Source of the DNA: Mytilus californianus
Taxonomy: Eukaryota > Mollusca > Bivalvia > Mytilida > Mytilidae
Assembly: GCF_021869535.1 (NCBI RefSeq)
Contig: NW_026262690.1
Coordinates: 86,845,995-86,909,994 of the forward strand
Length of the DNA: 64,000 bases
Direction: 5' to 3'
In this document: positions 12,027 to 49,817 of the stretch, piece by piece
Position numbering within the stretch: position 1 is the stretch's first letter
Layout of the letters: each line of letters starts with the position of its first letter
The notes under the pieces: model-generated
Told to the model about the DNA's origin: nothing
Seen by the model: the letters and a program-made list of their open reading frames with translations, nothing else
Database searches by the model: none
Translations under genes and position numbers: made by a program

Positions 12027-12107
12027 GTCCTGGTGTAGGGGTATGAATCGTGGCTTCATATGCTTAATTAAGGTCTTGAGTTCGATTCCCAGCATAGACA
12101 CTGGAAA
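12027..12107 (+). pseudogene. tRNA-like sequence (SINE head or tRNA pseudogene)
   Basis: An A-box match (TGGTGTAGGGG) and a B-box match (AGTTCGATTCC) are spaced about as in a tRNA. The acceptor and anticodon stems do not pair properly, so I do not call a functional tRNA. Confidence 0.45.
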
Positions 12108-12296
12108 TTTAGTGAATTTTTTTCTACATAAATTTTGAAAGTTAGTCTTTAATCCACATCAATATTTCTAAGTTTTATTTTGTGTTCGACATTCCCGCCA
12201 AAATGTTACAGAACAAAAGAAACTCAAGGTAGGGTGATCTGGAAGGGGTGATCCGACTCAGATCACCCCTGTTAGAACAAAGGAGTTGGGATGAAA

Positions 12297-12605
12297 AACT
12301 TGTGAATACATATCTGGGTTTTGAGGATCATTTGGTTTATCTTAAGAAAAATACAGGCCACTAATATTACTCACTTGTGAATACAAATCTGGGTTTAGAT
12401 AATCAAGAAAGAGCATATGGCTACCACTGTTCACTTGTGAATACAAATCTGGGTTTTGAGGATCATTTGGTTTATCTATGAACAAAACAGGCCACTAATA
12501 CTACTCACTTGTCAATACAAATCTGGGTTTAGATAATTGTGTAAAGCATATGGCTAACACTATTCACTTTTGAGAACAAATCTGAGTTCAGAGAATCATA
12601 CATAG
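12297..12605 (+). repeat. Alternating tandem repeat (about 75- and 60-bp units)
   Basis: CACTTGTGAATACAAATCTG-type words start at about 12297, 12372, 12432, 12506 and 12565. Spacings are therefore about 75, 60, 74 and 59. Units alternate between a GGTTTTGAGGATCATTTGG version and a GGTTTAGATAAT version, giving a higher-order period of about 134. Confidence 0.75.
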
Positions 12606-13135
12606 AACCTGTGCTGTTGTTCATTCTGATTACCAACTCAAAAGTTGTCATTGAAATTGTTCACAAAACAATTAATTAGTGAAATGACAATTAAAGTTTT
12701 GTTTCTATGACTACCGGTAAATAATAATCATTATTTTGATGGTATATTTTATTAAGTAATCAGTGGTCCAATAAATCATTTATTATTATACTGAGAACAG
12801 TTTTCACCAAGGTTTACCCATAAATGGACTAGACTTTGGGATATTCCATTTCTTTAAAGATTCACCTTCTTCAAAATGGACTTAACTTTTACAAGAGATA
12901 AACAATTTTCTGCAAGTTATACCTATTGTTAAGTGGACTGGACCCTTAAAACAGAATTCCAAATCTAATGATAAAAGATCACATGGCTTGTAGCTATATT
13001 ACCACACTATATATTAATAATGTAATATGGTATGATTACCACTGAGACGACTATCCACCAAATACCAAAGGACAAGGATGTAAACAGCTACTTATCCCAG
13101 TACAGCCTCCAAAACTGATCATAACCAATAACATA

Positions 13136-13346
13136 TACTGTAAATTAAGAAATTATTGCGTGCATTTATTATTGCGAATTTTGAAGAATGGACTAAAATG
13201 CGAGATTAATTATTGCGATTTCAGGAAAATCTGCATACAGTTATATGTATCAAATATCAGAATGCGAATTTTTATTATTGCGATACTCATTCATTCGCAT
13301 TATTCGCATTAATAAAAACCTCGCAATAATTTCTGAATTTACAGTA
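13136..13346. mobile_element. MITE, TACTGTAAATTC type
   Basis: Begins TACTGTAAATTAAGAAATTA and ends AATTTCTGAATTTACAGTA; internal text matches 5630-5840 and 26827-27039. The best preserved copy here, rich in ATTATTGCG and CGCAATAAT words. Confidence 0.78.
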
Positions 13347-13888
13347 GTCATCTATAATGCCTCAGGATAACAAAATGTTAAAAAATATGTAAAGATAGTC
13401 CAAATATTTTTTTTTTATTATGAAATAGTTCTTCTTGGAGCCAACATCTTTCACATAAATTTACTTTCCAATATATAGGCTGGAAAATAGGAAAAACCAC
13501 TTGTGCATTAATTAATTAAATTTGGGCATAAAGATCCTATATTTATTATGAATAAAGAACAGATAACTTTATATCACAGCAAACAATTATTTTCATTAAC
13601 ATGAAGGTTCTCAGATATCCTGTATATTGGGTTATTTTTGCATCAGGCTACTACAAAATGAGTATATTTTGTAAAATTCCTTCATTTTTGTTGTTTTACA
13701 TCTACTTGCAAGTATATTTTTTTATTGGAAAAGTATGTACACACCTTATCAACAATATTTGGTGAGACTGAATAATAATCTCTAGAATTACTTAATTGTT
13801 TCTGGATTGTGCTTGATGTTTCCAAAACATTTGTAACAGGTTCCTCGTCTGCAATTGCAGCTGTCAGTGTAAAAGTGAAATGTTGACT

Positions 13889-15054
13889 TAACAAGAGGCT
13901 CTCAAGAGCCTGAATCGCTCACCTGTATTTCAGAGGAGAAGATTTTAAATGTTAGCAAACTTGATGAACAAATTGTGTAAAATTGTCTTTAAAGGGCAAT
14001 AACTCCTTAAGGGGTCAATTGACAATTATGGTCATATTAACTTTTTTGTAGATCTTACTTTGCTGAACATTATTGCTACTTACAGTTTATACATATCTAT
14101 AATAATATTCAAAATAATAACAAAAAAATGCAAAATTTTGTTAAAACTACCAATTCGGTGGCAGCAACCCAACAATGGGTTGTTCGATTCGTCTGAAAAT
14201 TTCAGGGCCAATAGATCTTGACCAATTAAACAATTTTACCCCTGTCACATTTGCTCTAAAAGATTTAGTTTTTGAGATTGAAGCCAAAAACTGCATTTGA
14301 CCCTTATGTTCTATTTTTAGCCATGGCGGCCATGTTTGTCGATGGATACAAACTTCGGATACAATTTATAAACAAGATACCCTAAGGAACATTTAGTTAA
14401 AGTTTGAAGGTAATTGGCCCAGTAGTTTCAGAGGAGAAGATTTTTAAATGTTAGCAAACTTGATGAACAAATTGTGTAAAATTGTCTTTAAAGGGCAATA
14501 ACTCCTTAAGGGGTCAATTGACAATTATGGTCATATTAACTTTTTTGTAGATCTTACTTTGCTGAACATTATTGCTGCTTACAATTTATATATATCTATA
14601 ATAATATTCAAAATAATAACAAAAAACTGCAAAATTTTGTTAAAACTACAAATTCGATGGCAGCAACCCAACAATGGGTTGTTCGATTCGTCTGAAAATT
14701 TCAGAGCTGATAGATCTTGACCAATTGAACAATTTTACCTCTGTCAGATTTGCTCTAAAAGCTTTAGTTTTTGAGATATAAGCCAAAAACTGCATTTGAC
14801 CCCTATGTTCTATTTTTAGCCATGGTGGCCATGTTTGTCGATGGATCAAAACTTCGGATATAATTTATAAACTAAATACTCTAAGGAACATTCAGTTAAA
14901 GTTTGAAGGTATTTGGCCCAGTAGTTTCAGAGGAGAAGATTTTTGAAATAGTTTACGACGACAGACAACAGACGACGACGACAGACGTCAAAGACGGATG
15001 CTAAGTGATGGCATAAGCTCACATGGGGCCCTTCCGGCCCCGGTGAGCTAAAAA
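13889..15054 (+). mobile_element. Pearl/HINE-like element with two ~498-bp core repeats
   Basis: Starts TTAACAAGAGGCTCTCAAGA, then GAATCGCTCACCTG. The core unit starting CAGAGGAGAAGATTTT is at 13931 and 14429, and a third truncated start is at 14928. A GACGACGAC stretch (about 14955-14990) precedes the hairpin GGGGCCCTTCCGGCCCC and the terminal GGTGAGCTAAAAA. GCTCACC near the 5' end is complementary to GGTGAGC near the 3' end. Non-autonomous; open frames on the minus strand are shadows of the repeat. Confidence 0.72.
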
Positions 15055-15069
15055 GTGAGTCCATTTATC

Positions 15070-15412
15070 ATTATAATACAGAATTTAAAACTTTTTCTTT
15101 AGATGCTATGTCTATTAGCTTCTGTCCAAGTTTCATAACATTCCATGAAGGTTTACAAATTTATCATGTCAAAAAATTCAATTCCAGATATATACTTTTG
15201 AACATTTTGCTCTGGATACTGTCTTTTGGTCATAAACAAGCTTTTGTTCAAATTTCATAAAATTCCATGAAGGTTTGACCAAGTTATTGTTGTCTAAAAA
15301 AAACTTTAACCACAGACTGAAGCTAAATGTTGACGCCGCCGAAGTGTCAACAGAACCTAGGATCGCTATGTCTCGCTTTTGAGAGATAAATGTTGCAGGC
15401 TCCACAAAAAGA
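15070..15412 (+). repeat. Truncated pearl-like element
   Basis: Two related units (AAGTTTCATAACATTCCATG and AAATTTCATAAAATTCCATG) are followed by GACGCCGCCGAAGTGTC. The tail hairpin contains GCTATGTCTCGCTTTTGAGA and GCAGGCTCCACAAAAA. The tail resembles that of the 57931-59169 element. Confidence 0.5.
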
Positions 15413-15654
15413 AATATGGATGGAAAACTTTCATTGATGTGAAATAGTCACATATAACGACATAAATTATGTCTAATTGATTTATATTTCCTTGATTCTA
15501 TAATTTCCCTATAATATGTGCAGAATTGAAGCAGTTCTTAAAACCACCATTTCTTGGAAAATATACCTTCTTAATGCCTGACAAAAAAGGATATAACAGA
15601 CCAATCCTAATAAGATGGTTTTCAGTAGTTCTAGCTAGCTTACCCCTACAAATA

Positions 15655-15745
15655 ATAAAATTGAGAATGGAAACGGGGAATGTGTCAAAGAGACAACCCG
15701 ACCAAAGAGCAGAAAACAGCCGAAGGCCACCAAAGATTTGTCTCT
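15655..15745 (+). repeat. Fragment of GTGTCAAAGAGACAAC repeat
   Basis: TAAAATTGAGAATGGAAACG through AGCCGAAGGCCACCAA matches the family at 8325-8480. Fragment only. Confidence 0.6.
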
Positions 15746-15889
15746 CTAGTAATTCTTAGTCTGAACCAACAAGTCTTGTCTCATAGAAAACCATGCATTA
15801 ATGTCTGGGAGTAAATCTCACAGAATCAGATGAAATTTAGCGTAAACCACATTAAGATTTTCTAGAAATAGTATTAGATTACCTTAGCT

Positions 15890-16070
15890 GTATTTATCAA
15901 AACCGTTCGGAATTTTTGGTCCTCAATGCTCTTCAACTTCGTACTTCATTTTACCTTTTTAATCTTTTTGATTCATGCGTCACTGATGAGTCATTTGAAG
16001 ACGAAAAGCTCGTCTGGCATACAAAATTTTAATCCTGGTATCTATGATGAGTTTATTTACAGGCAAAATG
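15890..16070 (+). mobile_element. Repeat fragment carrying a hammerhead ribozyme
   Basis: The block from about TTCGGAATTTTTGGTCCTCA to AATCCTGGTATCTATGATGA surrounds the ribozyme at 15975-16020. Hammerhead ribozymes are known from Penelope-like retroelements and animal retrozymes and are numerous in bivalves. No reverse transcriptase is visible, so this is either a tail fragment or a non-autonomous copy. Confidence 0.55.
15975..16020 (+). ncRNA. Type I hammerhead ribozyme
   Basis: The core CTGATGA (15983-15989) is followed by stem II GTC (15990-15992) and GAC (16000-16002). Then GAAA (16003-16006), a very short stem III region (AGCTCGT) and C16014 as the predicted cleavage nucleotide (GUC before U16015). 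Stem I pairs ATGC/CA (15975-15978, 15981-15982) with TG/GCAT (16015-16020) around a GT bulge. The short stem III and bulged stem I are typical of metazoan type I hammerheads. Stem III has one mismatch, so activity may be reduced. Confidence 0.72.
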
Positions 16071-16479
16071 TTATACTTAAACGTCATTGTTAGCCAAATT
16101 ATACAGCATAATCTGTTTTTCACCTTTTTTTTTACTCCTGAGCTCTTTTCTTGGTGTGAGAGCTTTTACATTCTTTATTGTCTGGTGTAAATGTGTGGAT
16201 AAAATTAAACTTTCCTGACAAAGTCTTTTATTTACCTTAATGCAGTACCACTATTAAATGAAGTCTTACTTGTATATGTATATCAGTCTGTATTTGTTTT
16301 GTGAATTTTTGTTTTATGAATGAAGAGATTTAAGTGATTTATTGGAATCTATTGAACTCTTTAAGAACAACCTGAAATATCAGCATTATGTGGTATATTG
16401 CACAAACATTGATATATAACAACCATAAAACTGTACAAAATAATCAAACTCAAGATGGTATAATGGTTTACTTTTATAA

Positions 16480-16548
16480 ATTGTGACTTGGATTGAGAGT
16501 TGTCTCATTGGCACTCATACCACATCTTCTTATATCTATACAAAGTCT
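16480..16548 (+). repeat. GAGAGTTGTCTCATTGGC repeat fragment
   Basis: GAGAGTTGTCTCATTGGCAC followed by TCATACCACATCTTCTTATA; a short 3' fragment of the family at 105-490, in reverse orientation relative to that copy. Confidence 0.6.
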
Positions 16549-17040
16549 TATAATATCAACATTTGTTTCCTAAACAAAGTGAATCATTTATGATTACCAC
16601 TACTTTATCATCTGTCAAATGTAGTATGATCAATAATAACACTGCTTACTGACTAAACAAAGAGTTGTGCAAGCATACCCCAACTTGTTATTCAAAGTAT
16701 TAGAAAACAAGAAGTAGAAGTCCACAGATCCAAAAAGAACTCACCATTGTCAAGCCGGTGACCAAATATAAAGCCATTCTGTTCAATAGCTAGTAGAATG
16801 TGATGAAAATCTTGTTTTTTTCATTCAATATATTAAAATTAAAATTATCGGCAAAAAGGAAGTGGGTGTCAAACAGATCCAAAAATAACTCATACATTAC
16901 CACTCACTACAGTCAAAGATGCTGACAAAACATAAAGTCTTTAGCCCTGGTCTTCCTAAAGAAAAGTGTGATGAAAATATTTGTTGGACTAATGAATTGC
17001 TAGACAGGGTAATTCCAATATATCACCCACTCCTAGAGCA

Positions 17041-17565
17041 GGCATAATCTTTCAATCAGTTTAATTGAGGTCTGGAGCTGGCATGTCATTAACTGCTAGA
17101 AGTCTGTTGTTATTTATGTATTATTGTCATTTTGTTTATTTTCTTTTGTTTCCTATTCTGACATCGGACGCGGACTTCTCTTAAACTGAGTTTAACTGTG
17201 CGTGTACGTTTGTTTTTTCTACATTGGCTAGAGGTATAGGGGGAGGGTTGAGATCTCATAAAAACATGTTTAACCCAACCGCATTTTTGCGCCTGTCCCA
17301 AGTCAGGAGCCTCTGGCCTTTGTTAGTCTTGTATCATTTTTAATTTTAGTTTCTTGTGTATAATTTGGAGTTTAGTATGACGTCCATTATCACTGAACTA
17401 GTATACATATTTGTTTAGGAGCCAGCTGAAGGACGCCTCCGGGTGCGGGAGTTTCTCGCTGCATTGAAGACCCATTGGTGGCCTTCGGCTGTTGTCTGCT
17501 CTATGGTCGGGTTGTTGTCTCTTTGACACATTCTCCATTTCCATTCTCAATTTTATAATAAAACA
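17041..17565 (+). repeat. Abundant bivalve-type interspersed repeat
   Basis: Contains GCGCCTGTCCCAAGTCAGGA, GACGTCCATTATCACTGAAC, GGACGCCTCCGGGTGCGGGA and GTTGTTGTCTCTTTGACACA, ending in CATTCTCAATTTTATAATAA. Its last part is the reverse complement of 8325-8480, and its middle matches 105-490 in reverse. It looks like one terminus of a large mobile element, class undetermined. Confidence 0.62.
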
Positions 17566-20500
17566 ACAAAGTATAAAAGCATAGTTTATTTTGTAGATGA
17601 TAAATAGATTACACTATATGTTCAACTGTACAATATGGCACTAGGATGCCAACAGAGATCTTCTGTCCTCCCCCTACAGATTTGTTCATTCTATAATTCT
17701 CAATTTTTTTACCTGTTCATTTCACATATAATTCAATATTAGTGTATTTACCGGTGAATCAACTTAATCAATTTATCGATTTCGAAATAGGAATTATTTT
17801 TCAGAGGTAGAAATGTCCACAGGCACTATCAAACAAAATAAACTAAACAAAGCAAAGATATCTTTTTACCATTACAGCATCAAAAGCTATGCACTTGGTT
17901 ATAATCATTACAATATTGAACACAATGGATAATTCACAAATATTGCTAAAATGTCTTGGAAAATCTAGTTTAATGTATCAAATATGCAAAAATGATTATC
18001 TCATCTACATAAAGTTTCTCCCTTTGTCACAGATCCTACCAATGCAACTTTTGTTATTTATCTGTATCAATTTACGCATGGAAGTTATCATTATACCTGA
18101 TAATTCAGCATTGACCTCCCCCTTTCTTTGATATTTAAGTAAAAGTCTTATCCATTTGGACAGTAAATATGCACATAGATATATTTTTTTTAATTTATTT
18201 TATTCCAAATATTTCTAAAGCTCTTTTTGTACCATCTTACAAGAGGGATAACCCTTGCAAATAGAAAAGGGAGATAACTTTTGTAATTATGGAAATATGG
18301 AATTTTAATTCTGATATATATAAGTCTGAAGATTGATTACAAAATGATTTAGAATTACTACAATCTTAATAAAAATGGTGAATAAATATTAACTGCTTGA
18401 TACATGGGGCTGCCATATTTGATCTAATGAGAAACATAAGCCAATCACGTAAACCAAATTACAAAGGGGAGATTATAAATAACCTCCCTTGAGCCAAAAG
18501 GATCAATGGCATAATAAAATATAAATTCTCTCTCCTCGGTCACCTAGTATTGAAGATAACTGAATAATAATAAATTAAAGCCAGTCGTTTTCCCTTTACC
18601 AAGTTAGTTAAGTCATAAGGACCACCAATGGGAGACAATAACTATTGTTAAAGGAATGTTTTCTTAAAGTTACATTAATTCACAAAATGATATTAAATAA
18701 TCAAAGAAGCAACAAATAATGACTTTTAAGTATTAAAAAAATTACTGTCATGATTAATTATCTATCAAACAAATTTAATAAAATATTAAAGCAATTTTAA
18801 TATTCTAATTCATGTATCACTAATGAAAAATGAGTATGCAATTACTGGACATTGATCGTAATATACAAACAAAAATGTATCTATTATAAAAATATAAACC
18901 AGAGAAAGCAGTTTGGTCGTTAATGGATAATGATATATATTGCTTCACTTAAAAAAATGTTGACAATGCTAAATGTTCATTACATGGTTTTGACTGAAAA
19001 ATACAATGCAAGTTTATAAAATATCTCTTTTTACAGAATGTTCATTGTTTATTCATGATAAATACTGATAAATTAATTTTAATGACTGGATATTGTTTAT
19101 TTAACATTATTTTAGTATTTCTGTAATGTCAACAATGTATTACATACATTTTGATAAGATCATAATTGTAAATTATGCACAAAATACCATTTTGACTAAA
19201 TCTGGCATTGTGTGCCTATTAAGGATTGTTTGGCTATTTTTTAATACCTCTTTCCGTATAAATAAATTACTTCCAATCTTTTTGTTTCAAATAAGTTTAC
19301 CACTGCATATGATAAAAAATTTTCATGTAACTTTTTATCATCTCAATAACAAACATTTAACATCATAGAACATTAGTAATTATTTTTCGAAATGTTGTCA
19401 GTACTTGCAAATTAAGTTCAGTCACAGTAAAGTTCCAAAATATGAAATCATTGTTCAATAATGTAAAGTCATAAATTTGTAAATAAGCGTTTATCATTGA
19501 GATTTTGGAACCATGGACAAAATTAATTGATTAATCATTGCAATTTCAGGAAATGCAACATACAATAATGCTATCAAAATTCAAAATAGAAGTTATATCT
19601 GTGAAACCTATCCTTTTGTAATTTTCACCATATAAAAAATCATTGCAAAATTTTTGAAATCACAGTATATAATTCATATAAAAGAAAAAAAATAAATTAT
19701 AAGAGCCTACATCATATAACAGAATCTTCTCAAGAACACTGTAGAACCAGTGAATTCATTCTTGCATTAAATATTCCAAGACAGAGAGGTGTTAATATTT
19801 GGCCTATAAAACCTTTGGTTTCTTGAACAAAAAATCTACAACAAATTTCAATAACACAAGGCTTGGCCTTTTACAGTAAAAATAACAAGCTATACAGTAA
19901 CATACACATACATAGTCCTGGATCATGTGTTTGGCAAAATGATTAATGTAATATACAAACATGTGCTCTTAATGGGTAATGTACAGTGCCATTATCTACA
20001 GAAATATTTGTTACAACATATAAGTGTATTTGTTATGGAAGCAGTCATTTTGAAAGTCACAGATAGTTACTGGTCCATCAAGTATTAAGATTTAATGGTA
20101 CACAAATTTTTTTTTACTGAATTTTAACATGTCTATATATTATAAAGGATTAATTCTTACTAGACAATTAATAAAAGATGGACCGAAGCACTATTTAATA
20201 GACTTTTTGCAAATATCTGAGGGACCTTCAGAGTAAAGTTTGGAAAAACAAGTAATATATTTATAATCAGTTAAGGGGAGATAAATGAAAAACCATGTAA
20301 AAAGTTTTTCAATGTTATTCATGAAAAAAATAAAGGTCATTGTTAATCTGATTAATTTCAAATACAGTTAAAAGTTAAATGGTTATTAATTATTCCTCTC
20401 TGATAACATAAGAATCATGCTACTTCTTTACAATTTTAATCCCATATATCTGATATATCCAGCTATAATCTCCTGATATCACATATCGATCACAACCTCA

Positions 20501-23249
20501 AATGAGATTCTTGAATGTCGTCTATACATACTCGATTATTATCCCATTACACATTTACATCTTTCATACTGTATTATTGGTTCCAAAGTATAGTTTTTTT
20601 TCTATAAAATTACATTTATTCATTGTATAAAAAATCAAATCAGACAAAACAAAATTTATCACTAGCCTTTCTAATTAAAGCTGTTCTATTCAAACATACA
20701 TGTTACCCTGTCAAGGCACTTTCTAAATTGGGGTAACCACCTATAGAGTCAAATGTACAATTTCACTTATATTTTCACTGTACTAGACACTAAGTCATAG
20801 TCATGATTGCGAAGTGCCCTCCCTGGGTCTTATGTATGTTTTCATGCAACAGCCCTTACTACTTATATAAAATAATATTGGTTATATACCATTGTGTATT
20901 CCCCACTCCTTTATAAGGTCTTACTGACTTTAACAATGAAGGTCATGAAAATTCTAGAACTGATTACAGCATAAAGAAGTATTTCCTTGTTCATGACCAA
21001 ACAAATCGTGAATTTTACAGATGACTAAATCATAAAATTTTAGTATCCCACAAATTAAAACAATTTTCCAATTAATTTGATTTCAACTCTGTTCGAAACC
21101 AAAAATTCATGACCACTTATTACATTTGGTCAATTATGAAAATTAAGGATCAATGAATTTAAACTATATTAGACCATTTTTTTATAATTTCTCCTAAATC
21201 AGTCCTATAATGTATTACTGTGGATTCATTTAATTTTGTAGGTACCAATTTTCATGGATTGAAGAAAACTTTCAATTTCTTGAATATTTGATTTCATAGA
21301 TTTGCTGAAGTCTGCATACAAACCTTTAAAAAACTTGTAATTCGTTGAACATGTCAATTCATGGTTCACCTGTACCCACGAAATCCATAAGAATTGGTAT
21401 CCAACAAACATATAATAATATATCCAAAGTAACACTAAATCTATCTTTATGTAGAGCTGACCTTATAACAGAGGGACTCTCATCACCTTTAGAAACTTGA
21501 CTATTTGTTCATGATTGATTGTTTTTTTTCAATTCACCTGCCTGGATTGAACTTCTTTAAACCCCACTGGAATTATAGCTTTTAAAATGAAGTAATTCAT
21601 TGTGTCAGTCAGAACTGTTTGATTTTATCAGTTTTTATGAACTTCTCCTTTTTGAATTGAACTTAGAGTTCAGTGTTTTTGTTACACTTTTTTCCCTAAA
21701 CATCATAAATCTTAATCCCTAATAAATATTTAATTCGTTCATTACTAAATGCAAATTAAATGAACTATTTCAAAGACAATTAGTAAGAAACAGCATAAGT
21801 TCTGGTATAATAATAATTTTAAAGATACAAAATCATACTTAACTTTTTATTTAATCTTAACCATAAATGATAGTGCAAGTGAAATAAGTTCAGAAAGGCA
21901 AGTTTAAACCTGAGAGCAATGAAACTCAAAACATTCTCTGTTTTGTGTAATGCATGTCTATTTTTGGCTTTCATGAAATAAAAAAATAAATATTCTTTCT
22001 GTTCATAATGATTAACATACTTAAAACTATTCCGCATTTTAGATAATTTGCAGCTTTATCTTTACACATCACACATTGTGTCTATATGGAACATGATTTT
22101 ATTTTTAAGCAAATATGTAAACATGACTTTTACATGTGATATGCCTTATTTATATTTACTTGCCATAAAGGGGAAAAACTCTGGCTGCACATATTATCCA
22201 ACAAAAAAGTCATTTATCAAATGAACAAAAAATTTTCAAAGTTCTACAACTAAATGCCTGTGTTGATTCCAGCACCAAGCAAATTTTCCCATATAAAACC
22301 TATTATGTGATAAGCTGATTATTATAGTCAAATATAGATATTTACATAAATCTGTTACAAAAATTTTTGATTATTACTGAGAAATATTAAAAAATCTATA
22401 TATAGATGGAAAAGAGATCCTTTAAGTGAGAAAAAAAATCATATATATTTCTTTTATTTGTTCAGGTGATTTAATATATACTAAATAAAAAGAAAAAAAA
22501 ATCTATGGCAATGACAATAGTGTTTAATAAGAAATAAATCACAAGTCCTCTCATTGACAAATACTTTGGCCCAACAGTTCTAAAAGCTGACTTTTTGTTT
22601 TACTTTTAAAGGTACTGGTATAAAGTCTTCATATTTTTCTCTTTCCTTTTTCGTTTTGAACTGTGAAAGACCAGTTGAATTGAAATTTATTCAAACATTT
22701 GGCATTAGTTTTTCTTTGTAAGTTGAACATTGCCAACAACATTATGCTGAAAAAAACCTTGGTATAGCACTTATCAAATTAAAACTTAACACTGATGAGA
22801 GTGATTATATTAAACAAATGTTTTATATGATTATAACCTTTCTGATATATGCAGATAATCTTAATACTTGTTAAAACATGAGCAAAGCATTTCATGTATC
22901 CATAATACTTGATTACTTCCCCTTCTCACTCACTCTCCTGTGTACATAAAAATAATTAAAACTGGAATAGCTCTGGTAACTGCTGTCTTTGGTAGAAACA
23001 CACATATTTTAGTACCAGTCAATTATGGCAATGGACCAAGTTAGAAAATCATCCTCCAATCACTGATCAGCAATCCTGTACAAATTATAATCACATGTTA
23101 ATTGAGCTTTGTTCACTGGGATGACATTCTAAGCAGGTCTATTGCATATGACAATATTACACAGCAGCAAACTGGACAATCCAGAATCACTGTAAGCACC
23201 ATAAGATGATTCATTGATTTTGATCCCAATTTTGTCTTTGTTCTGTCTT
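17566..23249 (-). other. Probable Ena/VASP 3' UTR plus AT-rich intergenic sequence
   Basis: Lies directly downstream of the minus-strand Ena stop codon. It is very AT-rich and contains few repeats apart from a diverged MITE (about 19500-19665) and one at 21216-21429. Many TTTATT hexamers (AATAAA on the minus strand) occur, one near 17586. Where the transcript ends cannot be decided. No coding frame is supported; the open frames here are short and composition-driven. Confidence 0.4.
21216..21429. mobile_element. MITE, TACTGTGGATTCAT type
   Basis: Starts TACTGTGGATTCATTTAATT; inverted arms TGTAGGTACCAATTTTCATGG and GAATTGGTATCCAAC; ends near TCCAAAGTA. Related to copies at 8755, 33020 and 41766. 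Confidence 0.65.
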
Positions 23250-48275
<25,026 letters not shown>

Positions 48276-48958
48276 TATATTCCTTTCATCAAAAATACAA
48301 GAGTGTAATTTGATATTAAATTGCTACACACAAACTCTACACAATGCTTAATTAATTATTTATTTTCAATGGCAAAATTGAATCAACTGGTATTTAAAGA
48401 AGCTGTGTGTATGTGAAGTCCTTGTGTTCTCCTTCAAACACATGAAATCAAATGGAATCTATTGGGAAATGTTTGTGATCTGCAATCAGTGGAAAATTAA
48501 TGGAGAATTGAACCAGAGAAGCAACAAATTGTGTTCAATTCTTTTGTTCCAGCTCATTACCAATGCAGACACCAATGTTTTTCCACACATACAATCTGTC
48601 CAGATTCACTAGAAGTCAATTACCGGTAACTAGTAATTCAATAAGTGTTCAATATCACTGATGACTTGAAAATCAAATAAAAAGCTCCAGTAAATGAATA
48701 AAAAAATTATAATTAAATTTACAAAATAATTTAGAAACAACTATTTCAGATGTGAAAACATTTCCAAAAAGTGGAAATCAAAATGTTTCTTTTGACATAA
48801 TAATTACATCATAGACCCAAATGTACATTTTGTATGTAATCATTCTGTCAATAGGCCTGTAGGAATATTTCGTTGAGTAAATTTTTCTTTGAGAAGAATG
48901 ATTATTAAAAATCATCTGAAACTGAAACGATGTTAATAGGTTCATTATGTGTCAACAA
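48276..48958. other. Region upstream of the Ena coding start
   Basis: AT-rich, no TATA/initiator arrangement that I can defend. The promoter or upstream 5' UTR exons of Ena are probably further upstream. Confidence 0.35.
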
Positions 48959-49271
48959 TGATGACTCATAAAAATAGACTTAAACTAACTTTGAGAAATT
49001 ATTCATATTATAAAATTTGAAATCACACCTCGCAGCCATCAACTTCTGAGTTTTTCGCTGTATTATTAGGAAAACTTGAGGCACCATGGAGCCTGAATAC
49101 CTCACCTAGCAAATTAACCCCTAAATTGCTCAAGAGAAGATACTTCTAAAAAATTTGGTATCAGATGCTTTTGTTTTCAGATGCAAGTTGAAGGCTGCGA
49201 GGTGTGATTTAAAATTTTATAATATGAATAATTTCTCAAAGTTAGTTTAAATCTATTTTTATGAGTCATCA
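48959..49271. mobile_element. Foldback MITE with ~75-bp arms
   Basis: Left arm TGATGACTCATAAAAATAGA, CTTTGAGAAATTATTCATAT, CACACCTCGCAGCC; right arm GGCTGCGAGGTGTG, ATATGAATAATTTCTCAAAG, ending TTTTTATGAGTCATCA. Central ~110 bp are unpaired. Confidence 0.82.
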
Positions 49272-49546
49272 ATCAAATATATTTCAAAAAATTTTATCCT
49301 GCAGTTTGAAAATTTCAAAATTACCCATCAAAAATCTATGTTTGTCTCTGACAGTATTATTTTCATCCAATCAAAACCAAATGCAAAACATTTGTAGAGA
49401 ACCATATAAGCATCGTTCCTGTGATGTTTGATTAAAACTGGCCTGGTAGTTTCAGAGAAAATGAAAAAGGGTTTTAATAAAACTATGGTCCACCGATACC
49501 ACAATGTGTTACTTCCAGTTAATATCTAATGAGGATCTTTTGTAGA

Positions 49547-49808
49547 TTGATTGTTGATGTTTTAAAAACCACTTTTAATCGCCACATTTGGGCTATTTCG
49601 TGGCGGTCAGTTTTTATAGGTGGAGGAAGCCGGAGAGCCCGGAGAAAACCACCAACCTTCGATAGGAAAACTGACAATCCTAGTCAATAAAGATTGGAGT
49701 TGAGTGCACCCGCACGAGCGGGGTTCGAACTCACAACCTCAGTGTTGACTGGCTAGTGATTACAGTAGTAGAACTACTTGGACCACTTGGCCACCGAGGC
49801 CTTGGATT
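49547..49808 (-). mobile_element. tRNA-derived SINE with 9-bp target duplication
   Basis: On the minus strand the head GCCTCGGTGGCCAAGTGGTC and B-box-like GAGTTCGAACCCCGC resemble a tRNA with long variable arm. The body GGTGCACTCAACTCCAATCT is shared with 2671-2925. TTTTGTAGA occurs on both sides (49538-49546 and 49809-49817), a clean target site duplication, so this is a recent insertion. Confidence 0.85.
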
Positions 49809-49817
49809 TTTTGTAGA

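Noticed and set aside
12027..12107. Functional tRNA gene
   Set aside because: A and B boxes match but acceptor and anticodon stems do not pair.
22788..22815. CTGATGA at CACTGATGAGAGTG as a hammerhead core
   Set aside because: No GAAA or stem II follows.
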